From positions 1 to 54,342 of the IMG/VR virus record IMGVR_UViG_3300028025_003683: 54,342 bases of DNA; one strand, written 5' to 3'. Of the stretch, positions 40,974 to 49,533 are shown piece by piece; the first letter of the stretch is position 1; each line of letters begins with the position of its first letter. Source of the DNA: a virus. A model generated the notes under the pieces. It was not told the DNA's origin. It saw nothing but the letters and a program-made list of their open reading frames with translations, and made no database searches. The position numbers and the translations under genes were made by a program.

Positions 40974-42794
40974 ATGACAACAGGACTTGGCGACATCAAA
41001 TTAGAATTGGTGAACAGCGCCGAACAAGCAGCTAGGTTTATTAGCTGGCTGGGTGAGCGACGCCCGCTCAACGCAATCGCGGTCGACATTGAGACCGGCG
41101 AACTTCCAGGCGGTAAGCGTGATGACGCACTCTCGCCTTGGCATGGGCAAATACGTCTAGTTCAGGTCGGTGACGGCCTTACCGGCTGGTCTATTCCCTG
41201 GGGCGAATGGTCCGGAGTTTTCTACGAGGGCATGGATAAGTTTGACGGGCAGATTGTCTGTCACAACATTGCCTTTGAAGCCCGCTGGTTTGATGTGCAG
41301 TCGCGCTGGAAAATGCCGTGGCACCGCGCTCACGACACAATGATTATGGCGCACCTTATTGACCCGCTTGGGTCAGGTGCGCTAAAGCGTCTTACCTCTC
41401 AGTATGTCGACGCCAAAGCTGCGTCTTTGCAGTCTCAGCTGGACGAAGGACTTGTAAAGAATGGTTGGACCTGGGGAACTGTTCCAATCGACTACCAGCC
41501 TTACTGGGCCTATGGTGCGCTCGACACTGTTTTGACCATGAAACTTTTTGAGTTGTTCTGGCAAAAGTGCGGACCTGGTCAGCCTTACTCTCAGGCGTAC
41601 GAGCTTGAAATGAATACACGACGTATCGTCACTCGCATGGAGCTCAACGGTGCTCGTCTCGACCTCGACTACTCGCGCCGTAAGTATGACGAACTAGTTG
41701 AATATACCGAGCAGGTTAAGACCTGGGCCAAGGACTCATACAACGGGTTATCAATCACAAGCAACATTCAGTTGGTTCGTCAATTCGAAGCCATGGGCGC
41801 ACTTATCACTGAGACAACTCCGTCTGGTGCAAAGTCTGCGTCTGCTGACCAGCTCAAGATGTTGGTTCGTGATGGCACTCCTCAGATTCAGGAATTGGCA
41901 GCTACAGTTTTGAAGCAGCGAAAAGCTGACAAACTAGCCAACACCTACTTCTCTAACTTCATCAACGACAATGTCAACGGTTTCGTACACCCGTCTGTGA
42001 AGACTCTCGGCGCTCGTACTGGCCGTATGTCTATCCAGAACCCTGCGCTACAGACCCTACCTAAGGGTGACGACACTGTTCGCCGTGCATTCCTACCTAA
42101 GGACGACGACCACGTAATCGTCACCTCGGACCTTGACCAGGTTGAGTTCCGCATGTTCGCAACCTTGTCAAAAGATGAGAACCTAATCAACCTATTCAAC
42201 ATGGCAGACGCTACCGGCTCAGACCCTTTTACTGAGATTGGTCGCGAGGTTTACGCTGACCCAGCAATGCAGAAGTCAGACAAGCGTCGTGGTCTAATCA
42301 AGGGTGTAGTTTACGGTCGCCTCTACGGTGCCGGTGTCGCGAAGCAGGCACTAACCGCTGGTGTCCCCGAAGAGCAGATGCGTGCAGTATCAAATGCATT
42401 TGACGAGCGTTTTCCTGGCATGGCTCTTTTCCAAAAGAAAGTAGAAGACGTTGGTATGCGTCGTCTGCGCTCAGAGGGTCAGGGTTACGTAAACACCTGG
42501 ACCGGGCGTCGACTACCTTGTGACGAAGACCGCGTCTACACTCTCACTAACTATTTGATTCAGGGCGGTGCCGCTGAAGTGTTTAAGTCGAACCTAGTCA
42601 AGTTGGACCAGGCTGACCTCACCGAGCTTTTGATTGTGCCTGTGCACGATGAAATTGTGTTGAATGCTCCGCGTGAAAGCGCAGCCGAGATTCAGCAGAT
42701 TGTCCGCGAGTGCATGACTACTCGCGATGGTTGGGCAGTGCCTCTTACTGCTGATGTTGACGGACCTCTAGAAAACTGGGGACAGAAATACTAA
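40974..42794 (+). CDS. polA: Family A DNA polymerase with 3'-5' exonuclease domain
   Basis: 606 residues from ATG 40974. Residues 35-200 form a DEDD-type 3'-5' exonuclease: AVDIETGE carries D38 and E40, ICHNIAFEAR-like QIVCHNIAFEARWFD supplies the second Asp region, and GALDTVLT the last motif. The polymerase domain shows motif A (VTSDLDQVEFRMFAT, D386), motif B (KSDKRRGLIKGVVYGRLYGA) and motif C (VPVHDEIVLNA, H558-D559-E560). All key residues are present, so it should be active. No 5'-3' exonuclease is included, as is usual for phage polymerases. It is the first gene after a strong promoter, and its stop overlaps the resolvase ATG (TAATG). Confidence 0.95.
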   Translation: MTTGLGDIKLELVNSAEQAARFISWLGERRPLNAIAVDIETGELPGGKRDDALSPWHGQIRLVQVGDGLTGWSIPWGEWSGVFYEGMDKFDGQIVCHNIAFEARWFDVQSRWKMPWHRAHDTMIMAHLIDPLGSGALKRLTSQYVDAKAASLQSQLDEGLVKNGWTWGTVPIDYQPYWAYGALDTVLTMKLFELFWQKCGPGQPYSQAYELEMNTRRIVTRMELNGARLDLDYSRRKYDELVEYTEQVKTWAKDSYNGLSITSNIQLVRQFEAMGALITETTPSGAKSASADQLKMLVRDGTPQIQELAATVLKQRKADKLANTYFSNFINDNVNGFVHPSVKTLGARTGRMSIQNPALQTLPKGDDTVRRAFLPKDDDHVIVTSDLDQVEFRMFATLSKDENLINLFNMADATGSDPFTEIGREVYADPAMQKSDKRRGLIKGVVYGRLYGAGVAKQALTAGVPEEQMRAVSNAFDERFPGMALFQKKVEDVGMRRLRSEGQGYVNTWTGRRLPCDEDRVYTLTNYLIQGGAAEVFKSNLVKLDQADLTELLIVPVHDEIVLNAPRESAAEIQQIVRECMTTRDGWAVPLTADVDGPLENWGQKY

Positions 42795-43261
42795 TGACTA
42801 AACTACTACTGGCTGTAGACCCCGGGAAAGCAACCGGCATTGCCTTTTTTAGTTACAACGCTGGCGAAGAGCCTGTGCTTATCGAGGCTGGTGAGTACCA
42901 GCAAGACGAGTACGCTAAGCCAATTCGACAAGCTCTCGCTCACTCGATTATGTCGGGGCAGGAACTTGAGATTGTCTGCGAGCGATTTACTATCAACTCC
43001 CAGACTGTCAAAAACTCTCAGGCTCCGTTTTCCCTTGAGCAGATTGGAATCCTCAAGCAGTGCCTTATGGACGTGGGTCGCTCTCCTGACGACATTTACT
43101 TCCAGAGCCCTGCGGACGCCAAGTCCATGTTTGACAACCCTAAGCTCAAGAAGCTAGGATATTGGCACAAGGGCGGCGAAGGACATGCACTTGACGCAAT
43201 CCGACACGGTTTGCTAAGGTTGGTAAAAAGCGGTTGGAAGCCAATTTCGCTGCTAGAATAA
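42794..43261 (+). CDS. RuvC-like Holliday junction resolvase
   Basis: 155 residues, ATG overlapping the polymerase stop. It has an RNase H-type fold: LLLAVDPGKATGIAFF with catalytic D9, a central IVCERFTI with a conserved Glu, and HALDAIRHGLLRL with the C-terminal acidic residue. Phage RuvC-like proteins resolve branched DNA before packaging or recombination. It sits between polymerase and helicase, consistent with replication. The exact class (RuvC or a related endonuclease) is not certain. Confidence 0.8.
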   Translation: MTKLLLAVDPGKATGIAFFSYNAGEEPVLIEAGEYQQDEYAKPIRQALAHSIMSGQELEIVCERFTINSQTVKNSQAPFSLEQIGILKQCLMDVGRSPDDIYFQSPADAKSMFDNPKLKKLGYWHKGGEGHALDAIRHGLLRLVKSGWKPISLLE

Positions 43262-43345
43262 TTTTAAAGATACTAACAAAATTTGCAATAAAACTAAAAA
43301 ATCTGTGTTAGTATGTATATACGAAATGACGAAAGGAAGGCTTAG

Positions 43346-45151
43346 ATGCCTGTTGATGTAGAGCTTGACGCCACTGGCAAGCACATCATTATTAACGCTG
43401 AATGGCGTTTAAAAGAGCTATGCAAGAGCATTCCAGGAGCCTCCTGGAGCGCCAAGGAGGGCATTTGGCGTTTGCCAACCTCCTGGGCCAGCTGCCTTGC
43501 GCTAAGGTCTACATTCAAGGAAGACCTTGCTATAGGACCTAATTTGAAGGCCTGGGCCGGTAAAGAAGTAGCAAGCCGAATCAACCCGTCAAATACACTT
43601 CGAGACTTAGAGGCCATCGAGGACTCAACCGAGAATGCTGACCTCTTTCCACACCAGCGTGCAGGAGTACGATTCCTAGCTACTGCACGTAGAGCACTGC
43701 TGGCTGACGAGCCCGGTCTTGGTAAGACCGCTCAGGCTATCCGTGCTCTTAAGGCGGCACACGACGCGGGTGAAGCAATATTTCCAGCCCTTGTCGTGTG
43801 CCCCAACACTTTGAAGAAAAACTGGGAGCGCGAGTTCGACAAGTGGTGGCCAGGCGTAAACGTTCAGGTTATCTCTGGCTCTGCTGTTCAGCGTCGCAAG
43901 CAGTTTGAAGAAGAGGCTGACGTCTATGTAATCAACTGGGAGTCGCTACGCACTCATTCGCGTTTGGCTCCTTACGGCTCAATTTCGCTTAGCCGTTGCG
44001 CACTTTGTGGTGGGCACGACACTCGTATCACTCCGACCAAGTGTGAGGTTCACGAGCGTGAGCTAAACGTTATTGACTTCAAGGCAGTCATTGCTGACGA
44101 AATGCACCGCTCAAAAGACCCTAAGTCAAAACAGAGTCGTGCGCTCTGGGCTGCTACTGGCGAAGCCGACATTCGTTATGCGCTTACCGGTACTCCAATT
44201 GCTAACAACGTTCTTGACATGTGGGCAATCTTGCACTGGATTTCTCCAGAAGAGTGGCCTTCAAAGACCAAGTGGATTGACCGCATGGTCAACACCATGC
44301 TCAATGCGTTTGGCGGAATGATGGTTCTCGGTGTGAAGCCTCACATGGAAGAAGAGTTCTACGCTGCCATCAACCCTCGTATGCGTCGCATGTTGAAAGC
44401 GCGTGTACTTCCTTGGCTGCCAGAGATTATCAACGACCGCCGTGACATCGAGATGTCTGCAAAGCAGGCCAAAGCCTACAAGCAGATGCGCGACAACATG
44501 ATTGCAATGCTCGAGCGTGAAGACGCTACTGGCGATGCGATTGTTGCACCTAACCCTTTGACCCAGACTATTCGTCTGCTACAACTTGCTAGCTCTTACG
44601 CAGAGGTAGTTGTTGACGACGCTGGCAACGAAAAGGTTATTCTCGCTGACCCGTCATGTAAGGTCGATGCTTTGATGGACGACATCAAGGCTGGAGACTT
44701 TGGTGACGACTCGGTTGCAGTCTGTGCCGTGTCTCGTCAGCTAATCGACCTAGTAAGCGCACACCTAACAAAGGAAGGTATCGAGCACGGTCTAATTACC
44801 GGTGCTCAGGATGCCGACCAGCGCCAGCGTGCGATTGATGATTTCCAGTCTGGACGCACTAAGTGGATTCTGTTCACCGCCCAGGCTGGTGGTGTTGGTG
44901 TTACCTTGACAGCTGCTCGTCGTCTTGTTATGCTACAGCGACCATGGTCTCTTGTTGACCACAAGCAGGCTTTGGACCGTGTCCACCGCATCGGCTCTGA
45001 GATTCACGACTCTGTGATTATCACTGACTATGTAACTCAGGACACTATTGAAGAGCGAGTTATTGACGCCCTAGATACCAAGTCAGACAATTTTGAACAA
45101 ATTGTCCGTGACAAAGCAAAACTACTTGACATGCTAAAAGAAAGTAAGTAG
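43346..45151 (+). CDS. SNF2-family DNA helicase / ATPase
   Basis: 601 residues from ATG 43346 with GAAAGGAAGG upstream. The first 60 residues (KHIIINAEWRLKELCKSIPG, then EGIWRLPTSW) resemble the substrate-recognition domain before SNF2-type phage helicases. Motif I is LLADEPGLGKTAQAI (Lys127), motif II is VIADEMHRSKD (near 250), motif III is LTGTPIANN, and motif VI is KQALDRVHRIGSE. A short Cys/His insertion (CALCGGHDTRITPTKCEVH) just before motif II could bind zinc. SNF2 enzymes translocate on duplex DNA; in phages they probably help fork remodelling or recombination. A separate promoter in the 84-base gap upstream is possible. Confidence 0.9.
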   Translation: MPVDVELDATGKHIIINAEWRLKELCKSIPGASWSAKEGIWRLPTSWASCLALRSTFKEDLAIGPNLKAWAGKEVASRINPSNTLRDLEAIEDSTENADLFPHQRAGVRFLATARRALLADEPGLGKTAQAIRALKAAHDAGEAIFPALVVCPNTLKKNWEREFDKWWPGVNVQVISGSAVQRRKQFEEEADVYVINWESLRTHSRLAPYGSISLSRCALCGGHDTRITPTKCEVHERELNVIDFKAVIADEMHRSKDPKSKQSRALWAATGEADIRYALTGTPIANNVLDMWAILHWISPEEWPSKTKWIDRMVNTMLNAFGGMMVLGVKPHMEEEFYAAINPRMRRMLKARVLPWLPEIINDRRDIEMSAKQAKAYKQMRDNMIAMLEREDATGDAIVAPNPLTQTIRLLQLASSYAEVVVDDAGNEKVILADPSCKVDALMDDIKAGDFGDDSVAVCAVSRQLIDLVSAHLTKEGIEHGLITGAQDADQRQRAIDDFQSGRTKWILFTAQAGGVGVTLTAARRLVMLQRPWSLVDHKQALDRVHRIGSEIHDSVIITDYVTQDTIEERVIDALDTKSDNFEQIVRDKAKLLDMLKESK

Positions 45152-45161
45152 GGTATTACAC

Positions 45162-46103
45162 ATGACAGATGCTCCCCTAAGAATTTCTAACTCAGAAATT
45201 CAGACATTTAAAGACTGCCGACGCAAGTGGTGGTTTAGCTACTACCGTCGTCTGCAGCCAAAGCAGAAGGATTTTACTGGTGCGCTTGCGCTAGGTTCTC
45301 GTATCCACGAAGCAATGGACCAGTACTACTCTTCGGACATGACTCTAGACCTGCTTGAGATTCACTCTGAGCTAGTCTTGACTGACCGCAAGATTCTTAT
45401 GGACGACTACCGCGACACTACCGACCTCGAAGCTGAGGCAGAGCTAGGCCACATCATGCTTGCTGGCTATCTAGAATGGGTAGAGGACGAGGGCATCGAT
45501 GTTGAGCTAGAGCGTATCTCGAACGAAGAGATTATCTCTATGCCTATGTTTGACGGCAAGGTCGAACTTCAAGGCAAGCTAGACATGCGCGTTCGTCGTA
45601 AGTCTGATGGCGCTCGTATGTTCCGTGACTTTAAAACTGTTGGTGGTTCGTTTACTGAGTTCGGTTCTACCGCTCACATGAACGAGCAGATTCTTACCTA
45701 CATGACTCTGGAGGCTGCTCAGAACAAAGATGGCGAGCGTTCTGATGGTGGTATCTTTACCATGCTTAAAAAGGTAAAGCGTTCGGCTGCAGCTAAGCCA
45801 CCGTTCTACCAGCAGATTGAAGTGCGCCACAACATCTACGCTCTCCGTAACTTTTGGCAGCGTCTTCAGGGCTCAATCGGAGACATGCTCAATGTTCGCA
45901 AGGCACTCGACGAGGGTGCTAATCACCAGCTAGTTGCATACCCACGCCCTTCGCGTGACTGCAAGTGGAAGTGTCAATTCTTCTCCGTTTGTCCACTAGT
46001 GGATGACGGTAGTGCTGCAGAGGCAGCAATTGAAGATTCGTTCGCGGTTGGTAACCCGTACGATTACTATAACAGTACCCAAGAAAAGAAAGGAAGTGAG
46101 TAG
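45162..46103 (+). CDS. Cas4/RecB-like PD-(D/E)XK exonuclease with Fe-S cluster cysteines
   Basis: 313 residues from ATG 45162, 11 bases after the helicase. The pattern is ISNSEIQTFKDCRRKWWFSY, ALGSRIHEAMDQYY, LQGKLDMRVRRKSDGA (D141), RMFRDFKTVGG (D156, K158) and EQILTYMTLE (QxxxY motif), all as in RecB-type nucleases. C-terminal SRDCKWKCQFFSVCPL together with the N-terminal Cys of FKDCRR gives the four cysteines typical of Cas4/AddB-like iron-sulfur clusters. It probably resects DNA ends for recombination, working with the Sak4-like ATPase and SSB that follow. No CRISPR array is near. Confidence 0.87.
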   Translation: MTDAPLRISNSEIQTFKDCRRKWWFSYYRRLQPKQKDFTGALALGSRIHEAMDQYYSSDMTLDLLEIHSELVLTDRKILMDDYRDTTDLEAEAELGHIMLAGYLEWVEDEGIDVELERISNEEIISMPMFDGKVELQGKLDMRVRRKSDGARMFRDFKTVGGSFTEFGSTAHMNEQILTYMTLEAAQNKDGERSDGGIFTMLKKVKRSAAAKPPFYQQIEVRHNIYALRNFWQRLQGSIGDMLNVRKALDEGANHQLVAYPRPSRDCKWKCQFFSVCPLVDDGSAAEAAIEDSFAVGNPYDYYNSTQEKKGSE

Positions 46104-46105
46104 AC

Positions 46106-46870
46106 ATGTCGAATGTTGACCGCAGTTTAACAATTATGGTTTATGGCGAGTCTAAGGTTGGTAAGTCAACCTTTGCAGTTACGGCACCATACCCACGCCT
46201 AATGCTAGATGTTGAGGGTGGACACCGTTTCCTCCCAATCAACGTAAAGTATTGGGACCCAATTCGCGAAGAGCCACCTGTTGCAGATGGTACGTGGGAC
46301 ACAGTTGTTGTCCAGGTTCGCGACTACGATGTTGTAATGAAGACATTCCAATGGCTTCAGAGCGGCAAGCACCAGTTCAAGTCCCTAATCATTGACTCAA
46401 TCTCTGAGTTGCAGGTTAAGTGCATGGACAACATTGCAGGAACCGAACAGATGAAGATGCAACAGTGGGGCGAGCTACTTCGCCACATGGGTGCACTACT
46501 TCGTGACCTTCGTGACCTAACAATGCACCCAACTCAGCCTCTCGAGGCTGTAGTATTGACTGCTATGGCTCGTAAGGGTCAGGATGGCGTATACCGTCCT
46601 TACCTACAGGGTCAGCTAGCAGTTCAAGCACCATATTTCTACGACATTCTGGGAGCAATCACAGTGGAGCAGGTTCCAAACCCTGACCCAATGCAGGCTC
46701 CATACAAGGTTCGTCGTATGTATGTGGAGCGAACTCCTGACTATGAAGCAGGAGAGCGCGTACAAGGCCGACTCGGCAAGGTTGTCGAGCAGGAAAACTT
46801 GGGCATCGAACGTATGCTCGATATGGTCTTCGGTGAGAAGACCAAAACTACAACAAAGAAAGCAGGCTAA
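46106..46870 (+). CDS. Sak4-like RecA-fold ATPase (recombinase)
   Basis: 254 residues from ATG 46106, two bases after the nuclease stop. Walker A is GESKVGKST (residues 14-22), and Walker B is LIIDSISELQ. The sequences LMLDVEGGHRF and VVLTAMARKGQDGVYRPYL fit the compact RecA-like Sak4 group (AAA_24) of phage single-strand annealing proteins. It lacks the N-terminal DNA-binding extension of full RecA. Sak4 proteins act with an SSB, and the next gene is SSB-like, which supports the call. Confidence 0.85.
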   Translation: MSNVDRSLTIMVYGESKVGKSTFAVTAPYPRLMLDVEGGHRFLPINVKYWDPIREEPPVADGTWDTVVVQVRDYDVVMKTFQWLQSGKHQFKSLIIDSISELQVKCMDNIAGTEQMKMQQWGELLRHMGALLRDLRDLTMHPTQPLEAVVLTAMARKGQDGVYRPYLQGQLAVQAPYFYDILGAITVEQVPNPDPMQAPYKVRRMYVERTPDYEAGERVQGRLGKVVEQENLGIERMLDMVFGEKTKTTTKKAG

Positions 46871-46875
46871 GGCCC

Positions 46876-47406
46876 ATGAGCTCAGTCAATTGGAGCGACC
46901 TCGTCAAAGAAGCTGGCGAGACTAACAGCTACGAAGCACTACCAGATGGTGACTACGACCTAAAGGTCCTAGAAGCTACTGCAAAGGTTTCGCAGTCAGG
47001 CAAGACCATGTTCTCGATTAAGAGCGAGGTACAGGCTGGTCCACACGCAAAGCGTTTGGTCTGGGACAACCTAGTTGTTTCTCCAGACTCATCAGCAGCA
47101 CTTGGAATGTTTTTCAAGAAGATGGCTGCTCTAGGTCTAAACCGCGCTTACTTCGACCAGAACCCAACCAACGCTCAGATTGAGCAGGCACTACTAAACC
47201 GCACCTTCCGCGGTCAGGTTGGTTCACGTACCTGGCAGGGCCAGAAGAAGAACGAAATCAAGATGTACTACGTTCTTCCTGCCGCTGGCGAGGCTGTTGC
47301 ATCTCCACCAGTAACCGCAGCAGCACCTGCGCCAGCACCAGCGCCAGCTCCGGCTCCAGCACCTGCTCCGGCAGCACCTGTGAGCTCGGAAGACGCTCCG
47401 TTCTAA
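46876..47406 (+). CDS. Single-stranded DNA-binding protein, DUF669-like, with SSB-type acidic tip
   Basis: 176 residues from ATG 46876. The body (SYEALPDGDYDLKVLEATAK, SGKTMFSIKSEVQAGPHAKR, and LLNRTFRGQVGSRTWQGQKK) fits phage DUF669-type single-strand binding proteins. Residues about 143-167 are a flexible Ala-Pro repeat linker. The final residues SSEDAPF imitate the acidic, Phe-ending C-terminal tip by which bacterial SSB recruits partner enzymes. This supports a true SSB role in replication and recombination with the polymerase, Sak4 ATPase and nuclease. A hairpin terminator follows the stop. Confidence 0.82.
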   Translation: MSSVNWSDLVKEAGETNSYEALPDGDYDLKVLEATAKVSQSGKTMFSIKSEVQAGPHAKRLVWDNLVVSPDSSAALGMFFKKMAALGLNRAYFDQNPTNAQIEQALLNRTFRGQVGSRTWQGQKKNEIKMYYVLPAAGEAVASPPVTAAAPAPAPAPAPAPAPAPAAPVSSEDAPF

Positions 47407-47419
47407 CAAACTAAACGGT

Positions 47420-47449
47420 GAGGGGGCACTACTCCGGTAGTGTCCCCTT
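47420..47449 (+). terminator. Stem-loop terminator after the SSB gene
   Basis: AGGGGGCACTAC (47421-47432) pairs with GTAGTGTCCCCT (47437-47448) over 12 bp with one G-T (U) pair, closed by TCCG. It is followed by TATCTATTAG, without a strong T tract. It ends the replication block. Confidence 0.7.
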
Positions 47450-47467
47450 ATCTATTAGTAAGGAATC

Positions 47468-48490
47468 ATGGAAATACTTCTAACAGGGATGTCCTCGGCC
47501 CACACGTCACCAAAGGTTCACGAAAAGAACTTCGGTTTTTTTGGCGTGCTTAATAAAATTTTTACCGAACTTGGTCACTCGGTGACTTGGACCAGTTCGA
47601 GTATGTCTTGGTCTGCCAATGACCTAAAGAAGTATGACGCAGTTTTTGTTGGCATTACTCCGCCAACCAGTATCAGCGCCAATCGAGCCTACGGTGCTCT
47701 TGGCGTTATTGAGTCGCTATGGGGTTCTAGCAAGTTACACCTAGTTATTGACTCTCCTCAGCAATGGCTTATCCAGCCAAGCCTAAAATCAGTTCTCGCT
47801 AACCCAAAGGCTTTAGTAAAAAGTTTCTACTCAAAGCGGGCCGAGTTTTCATTAGCCAGCGCCCCTGAGGGTTTGGATAGGCTAATCAGAGCTTGCACGC
47901 TTCTGTCTAATGAAGTTTGGCCGATAACCCTACACCCGTCGCTTCCTTGGAAGTCTGACGACGAAAACAGTAATTTTCCTGTTGGAGCCAGAGACGTAGC
48001 CATAGGAATCAGCTACGACTCGGAGCTGCTGTCCGAGGCATCAGCGCCTGACAAGTTTGACACGCGTGAGCAGAAGTGGCTCATTGATTCTAAGTCAGGT
48101 CAGTGGAATGAAATGGTTTCTCAACTGGTCCATCACCCGATTGAGCTGCTCAAAGAAAGTAAAGCTAAGACTGACTACGACGCGCTAGTGAGTTTAGTCA
48201 ACTCCACAGGACTTCTTGTTGCTCCTCAAAGACGTCAAGGTGGTACCTGGTGGTCTTATGCTATTGTTCAAGCCCTAGCTAGCCTTACCCCAATCGCGAG
48301 TGACTGGCGCGAGACTATGGCGCTGGGAGACTGCTGGAACAACCTGCCAGCAGCTATAGAAGAGATGTCGGTAGCAGACAGGTATCTGCTCGCTACCGAG
48401 CAACGAAGAACCTATCTCGAGTCGGTTCCTACAAAAGAAGAAACTCTCGAGATTATAAATAACCTACTCAATAGGGCTAAGGAGAAATAA
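47468..48490 (+). CDS. GT-B-like glycosyltransferase
   Basis: 340 residues from ATG 47468 with GTAAGGA upstream. The first half resembles a Rossmann-type domain (MEILLTGMSSAHTSPKVHEK, FTELGHSVTWTSSSMSW, KKYDAVFVGITPPTSISA, KLHLVIDSPQQW). The second half ends with LLVAPQRRQGGTWWSYAIVQ, LASLTPIASDWRETMALGD, like the C-terminal donor-binding domain of GT-B enzymes (G-xxx-WS-x-xxxEAL-xxGTPVIA). Acceptor is unknown: phage DNA bases, virion proteins or host glycans are all possible. The canonical EX7E motif is not fully met, so confidence is moderate. The next gene starts at the following base. Confidence 0.6.
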   Translation: MEILLTGMSSAHTSPKVHEKNFGFFGVLNKIFTELGHSVTWTSSSMSWSANDLKKYDAVFVGITPPTSISANRAYGALGVIESLWGSSKLHLVIDSPQQWLIQPSLKSVLANPKALVKSFYSKRAEFSLASAPEGLDRLIRACTLLSNEVWPITLHPSLPWKSDDENSNFPVGARDVAIGISYDSELLSEASAPDKFDTREQKWLIDSKSGQWNEMVSQLVHHPIELLKESKAKTDYDALVSLVNSTGLLVAPQRRQGGTWWSYAIVQALASLTPIASDWRETMALGDCWNNLPAAIEEMSVADRYLLATEQRRTYLESVPTKEETLEIINNLLNRAKEK

Positions 48491-48916
48491 ATGCCAGAAG
48501 TAAATTACGAATGGGTAAGACAGCAAATGGAAGAAGCCAAGGTTAAAGTTGGCTCCGGTAAGGCTGTACTAAGATTGCTCGCTGCCTGGGAAGAAGAGAC
48601 AAAGCTCTCTGAAAACCTATCTAAGGAAGCAATCGAAGTATTTAGCAAACTAGCACTTAATCATGCTTTGTCTTCGCCAGTTAAGGTTGACGAAGTTTGG
48701 GTGCCTGCTCAGCCGGGTCAAATCACTGTTGGCGATGAAGTCCGCGTCTTGAGCGACGCATTCACTGACCAGGCTGGAACTATCCACAACGGGCGTCGAG
48801 GTAAGGTGGCTGCTATCCGTTATGGAGATGTCATCTTTAAGTCGACTGACGGTAAGTCTCCTGAACTAGATGGTGTCCACTACTCGCCTTACAAGCTAGA
48901 GAAAAGAATCAAGTAA
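48491..48916 (+). CDS. Hypothetical protein with SH3/KOW-like C-terminal barrel
   Basis: 141 residues, ATG immediately after the glycosyltransferase stop. The first 65 residues are helical (YEWVRQQMEEAKVKVGSGKA, LSENLSKEAIEVFSKLAL). Residues about 75-138 form a small barrel (GQITVGDEVRVLSDAFTDQA, RRGKVAAIRYGDVIFKSTDG), like KOW or SH3 domains that bind nucleic acid or protein. The end overlaps the next gene's ATG by one base. Function unknown. Confidence 0.65.
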   Translation: MPEVNYEWVRQQMEEAKVKVGSGKAVLRLLAAWEEETKLSENLSKEAIEVFSKLALNHALSSPVKVDEVWVPAQPGQITVGDEVRVLSDAFTDQAGTIHNGRRGKVAAIRYGDVIFKSTDGKSPELDGVHYSPYKLEKRIK

Positions 48917-49128
48917 TGACTAGAACATCTTTTGAGCTAGAATTTCCGGCAAAAACTGCTAGTTTAGCAAAAGTACTAGCAGAGACTATGGTTGCCGACT
49001 ATCTAGAGCTTCCCCGTGAACAGATATCTGACTTGGTAGACCTAGAATTCAAAGTCAAATACTCTGTCGAGGATGGGGTTTTAGTGACCGTTTACGGAAC
49101 TGTAAAAAGAAACATTGTAAATCTCTAA
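48916..49128 (+). CDS. Small hypothetical protein
   Basis: 70 residues starting at the TAATG junction with the previous gene. It reads MTRTSFELEFPAKTASLAKV, then a helix with LELPREQISDLVD and two strands (LEFKVKYSVEDGVLVTVYGT). The strand-helix-strand-strand layout suggests a compact fold. No motif was recognised. Confidence 0.6.
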   Translation: MTRTSFELEFPAKTASLAKVLAETMVADYLELPREQISDLVDLEFKVKYSVEDGVLVTVYGTVKRNIVNL

Positions 49129-49173
49129 TTTGTAAACTCAGGTGATGCACGCCTGATACGGGACTCGTCGCGC

Positions 49174-49188
49174 TACAATCTTTATATG
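49174..49188 (+). promoter_or_regulatory. TACAAT -10 element placed for a leaderless transcript
   Basis: TACAAT (49174-49179) lies 6 bases before the ATG at 49186, so transcription would begin at or next to the start codon. No Shine-Dalgarno precedes this ATG. Leaderless genes are common in actinobacteria. No -35 match is seen. Confidence 0.45.
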
Positions 49189-49533
49189 AAAGATTCTAGA
49201 AAAGGCGAGTCCCTTTGGTTTATCTGGGAGGGCGAGGGGTTTTCTCACGCTCTTGGGGATGACTCTACAATCTTTTATACCGAAGACCATATTGATGTCG
49301 ACATTGAGCTAGTAAAACGAGCCCTAGCCTCAGGCATTCAACGCTATGGGCTGGTTGATAGTTTGTCTGAAGGTTTTAGAGCCATAGATACCGGTGTAGT
49401 TAGCACTGGATATTGCGGATATGTAGACGGAGACAATGAGTTAACCATCTGTGACAAATCAGGTCTTACCGAATACCACGACACTGTAGATAAAGCTACT
49501 CCAACTACTTTTGTCGAGGTTTATCTATTTTGA
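49186..49533 (+). CDS. Hypothetical protein, possibly leaderless
   Basis: 115 residues from ATG 49186, with no ribosome-binding site. Sequence includes KGESLWFIWEGEGFSHALGD, DHIDVDIELVKRALASGIQR and FRAIDTGVVSTGYCGYVDGD. It is acidic, mixed alpha/beta, with no known domain. The stop overlaps the TTG start of the WhiB gene, so the two are probably translationally coupled, and this gene may be the first of a short WhiB transcript. Confidence 0.65.
   Translation: MKDSRKGESLWFIWEGEGFSHALGDDSTIFYTEDHIDVDIELVKRALASGIQRYGLVDSLSEGFRAIDTGVVSTGYCGYVDGDNELTICDKSGLTEYHDTVDKATPTTFVEVYLF

Noticed and set aside
43283-43314. TTGCAA and TAGTAT as a promoter before the helicase gene
   Set aside because: The spacing is 20 bases, too long for a standard promoter; AT-rich sequence makes chance matches likely.
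45162-46103. Cas4-like nuclease as evidence for a CRISPR system
   Set aside because: No Cas1, Cas2 or array is present; the gene belongs to the recombination module with Sak4 and SSB.
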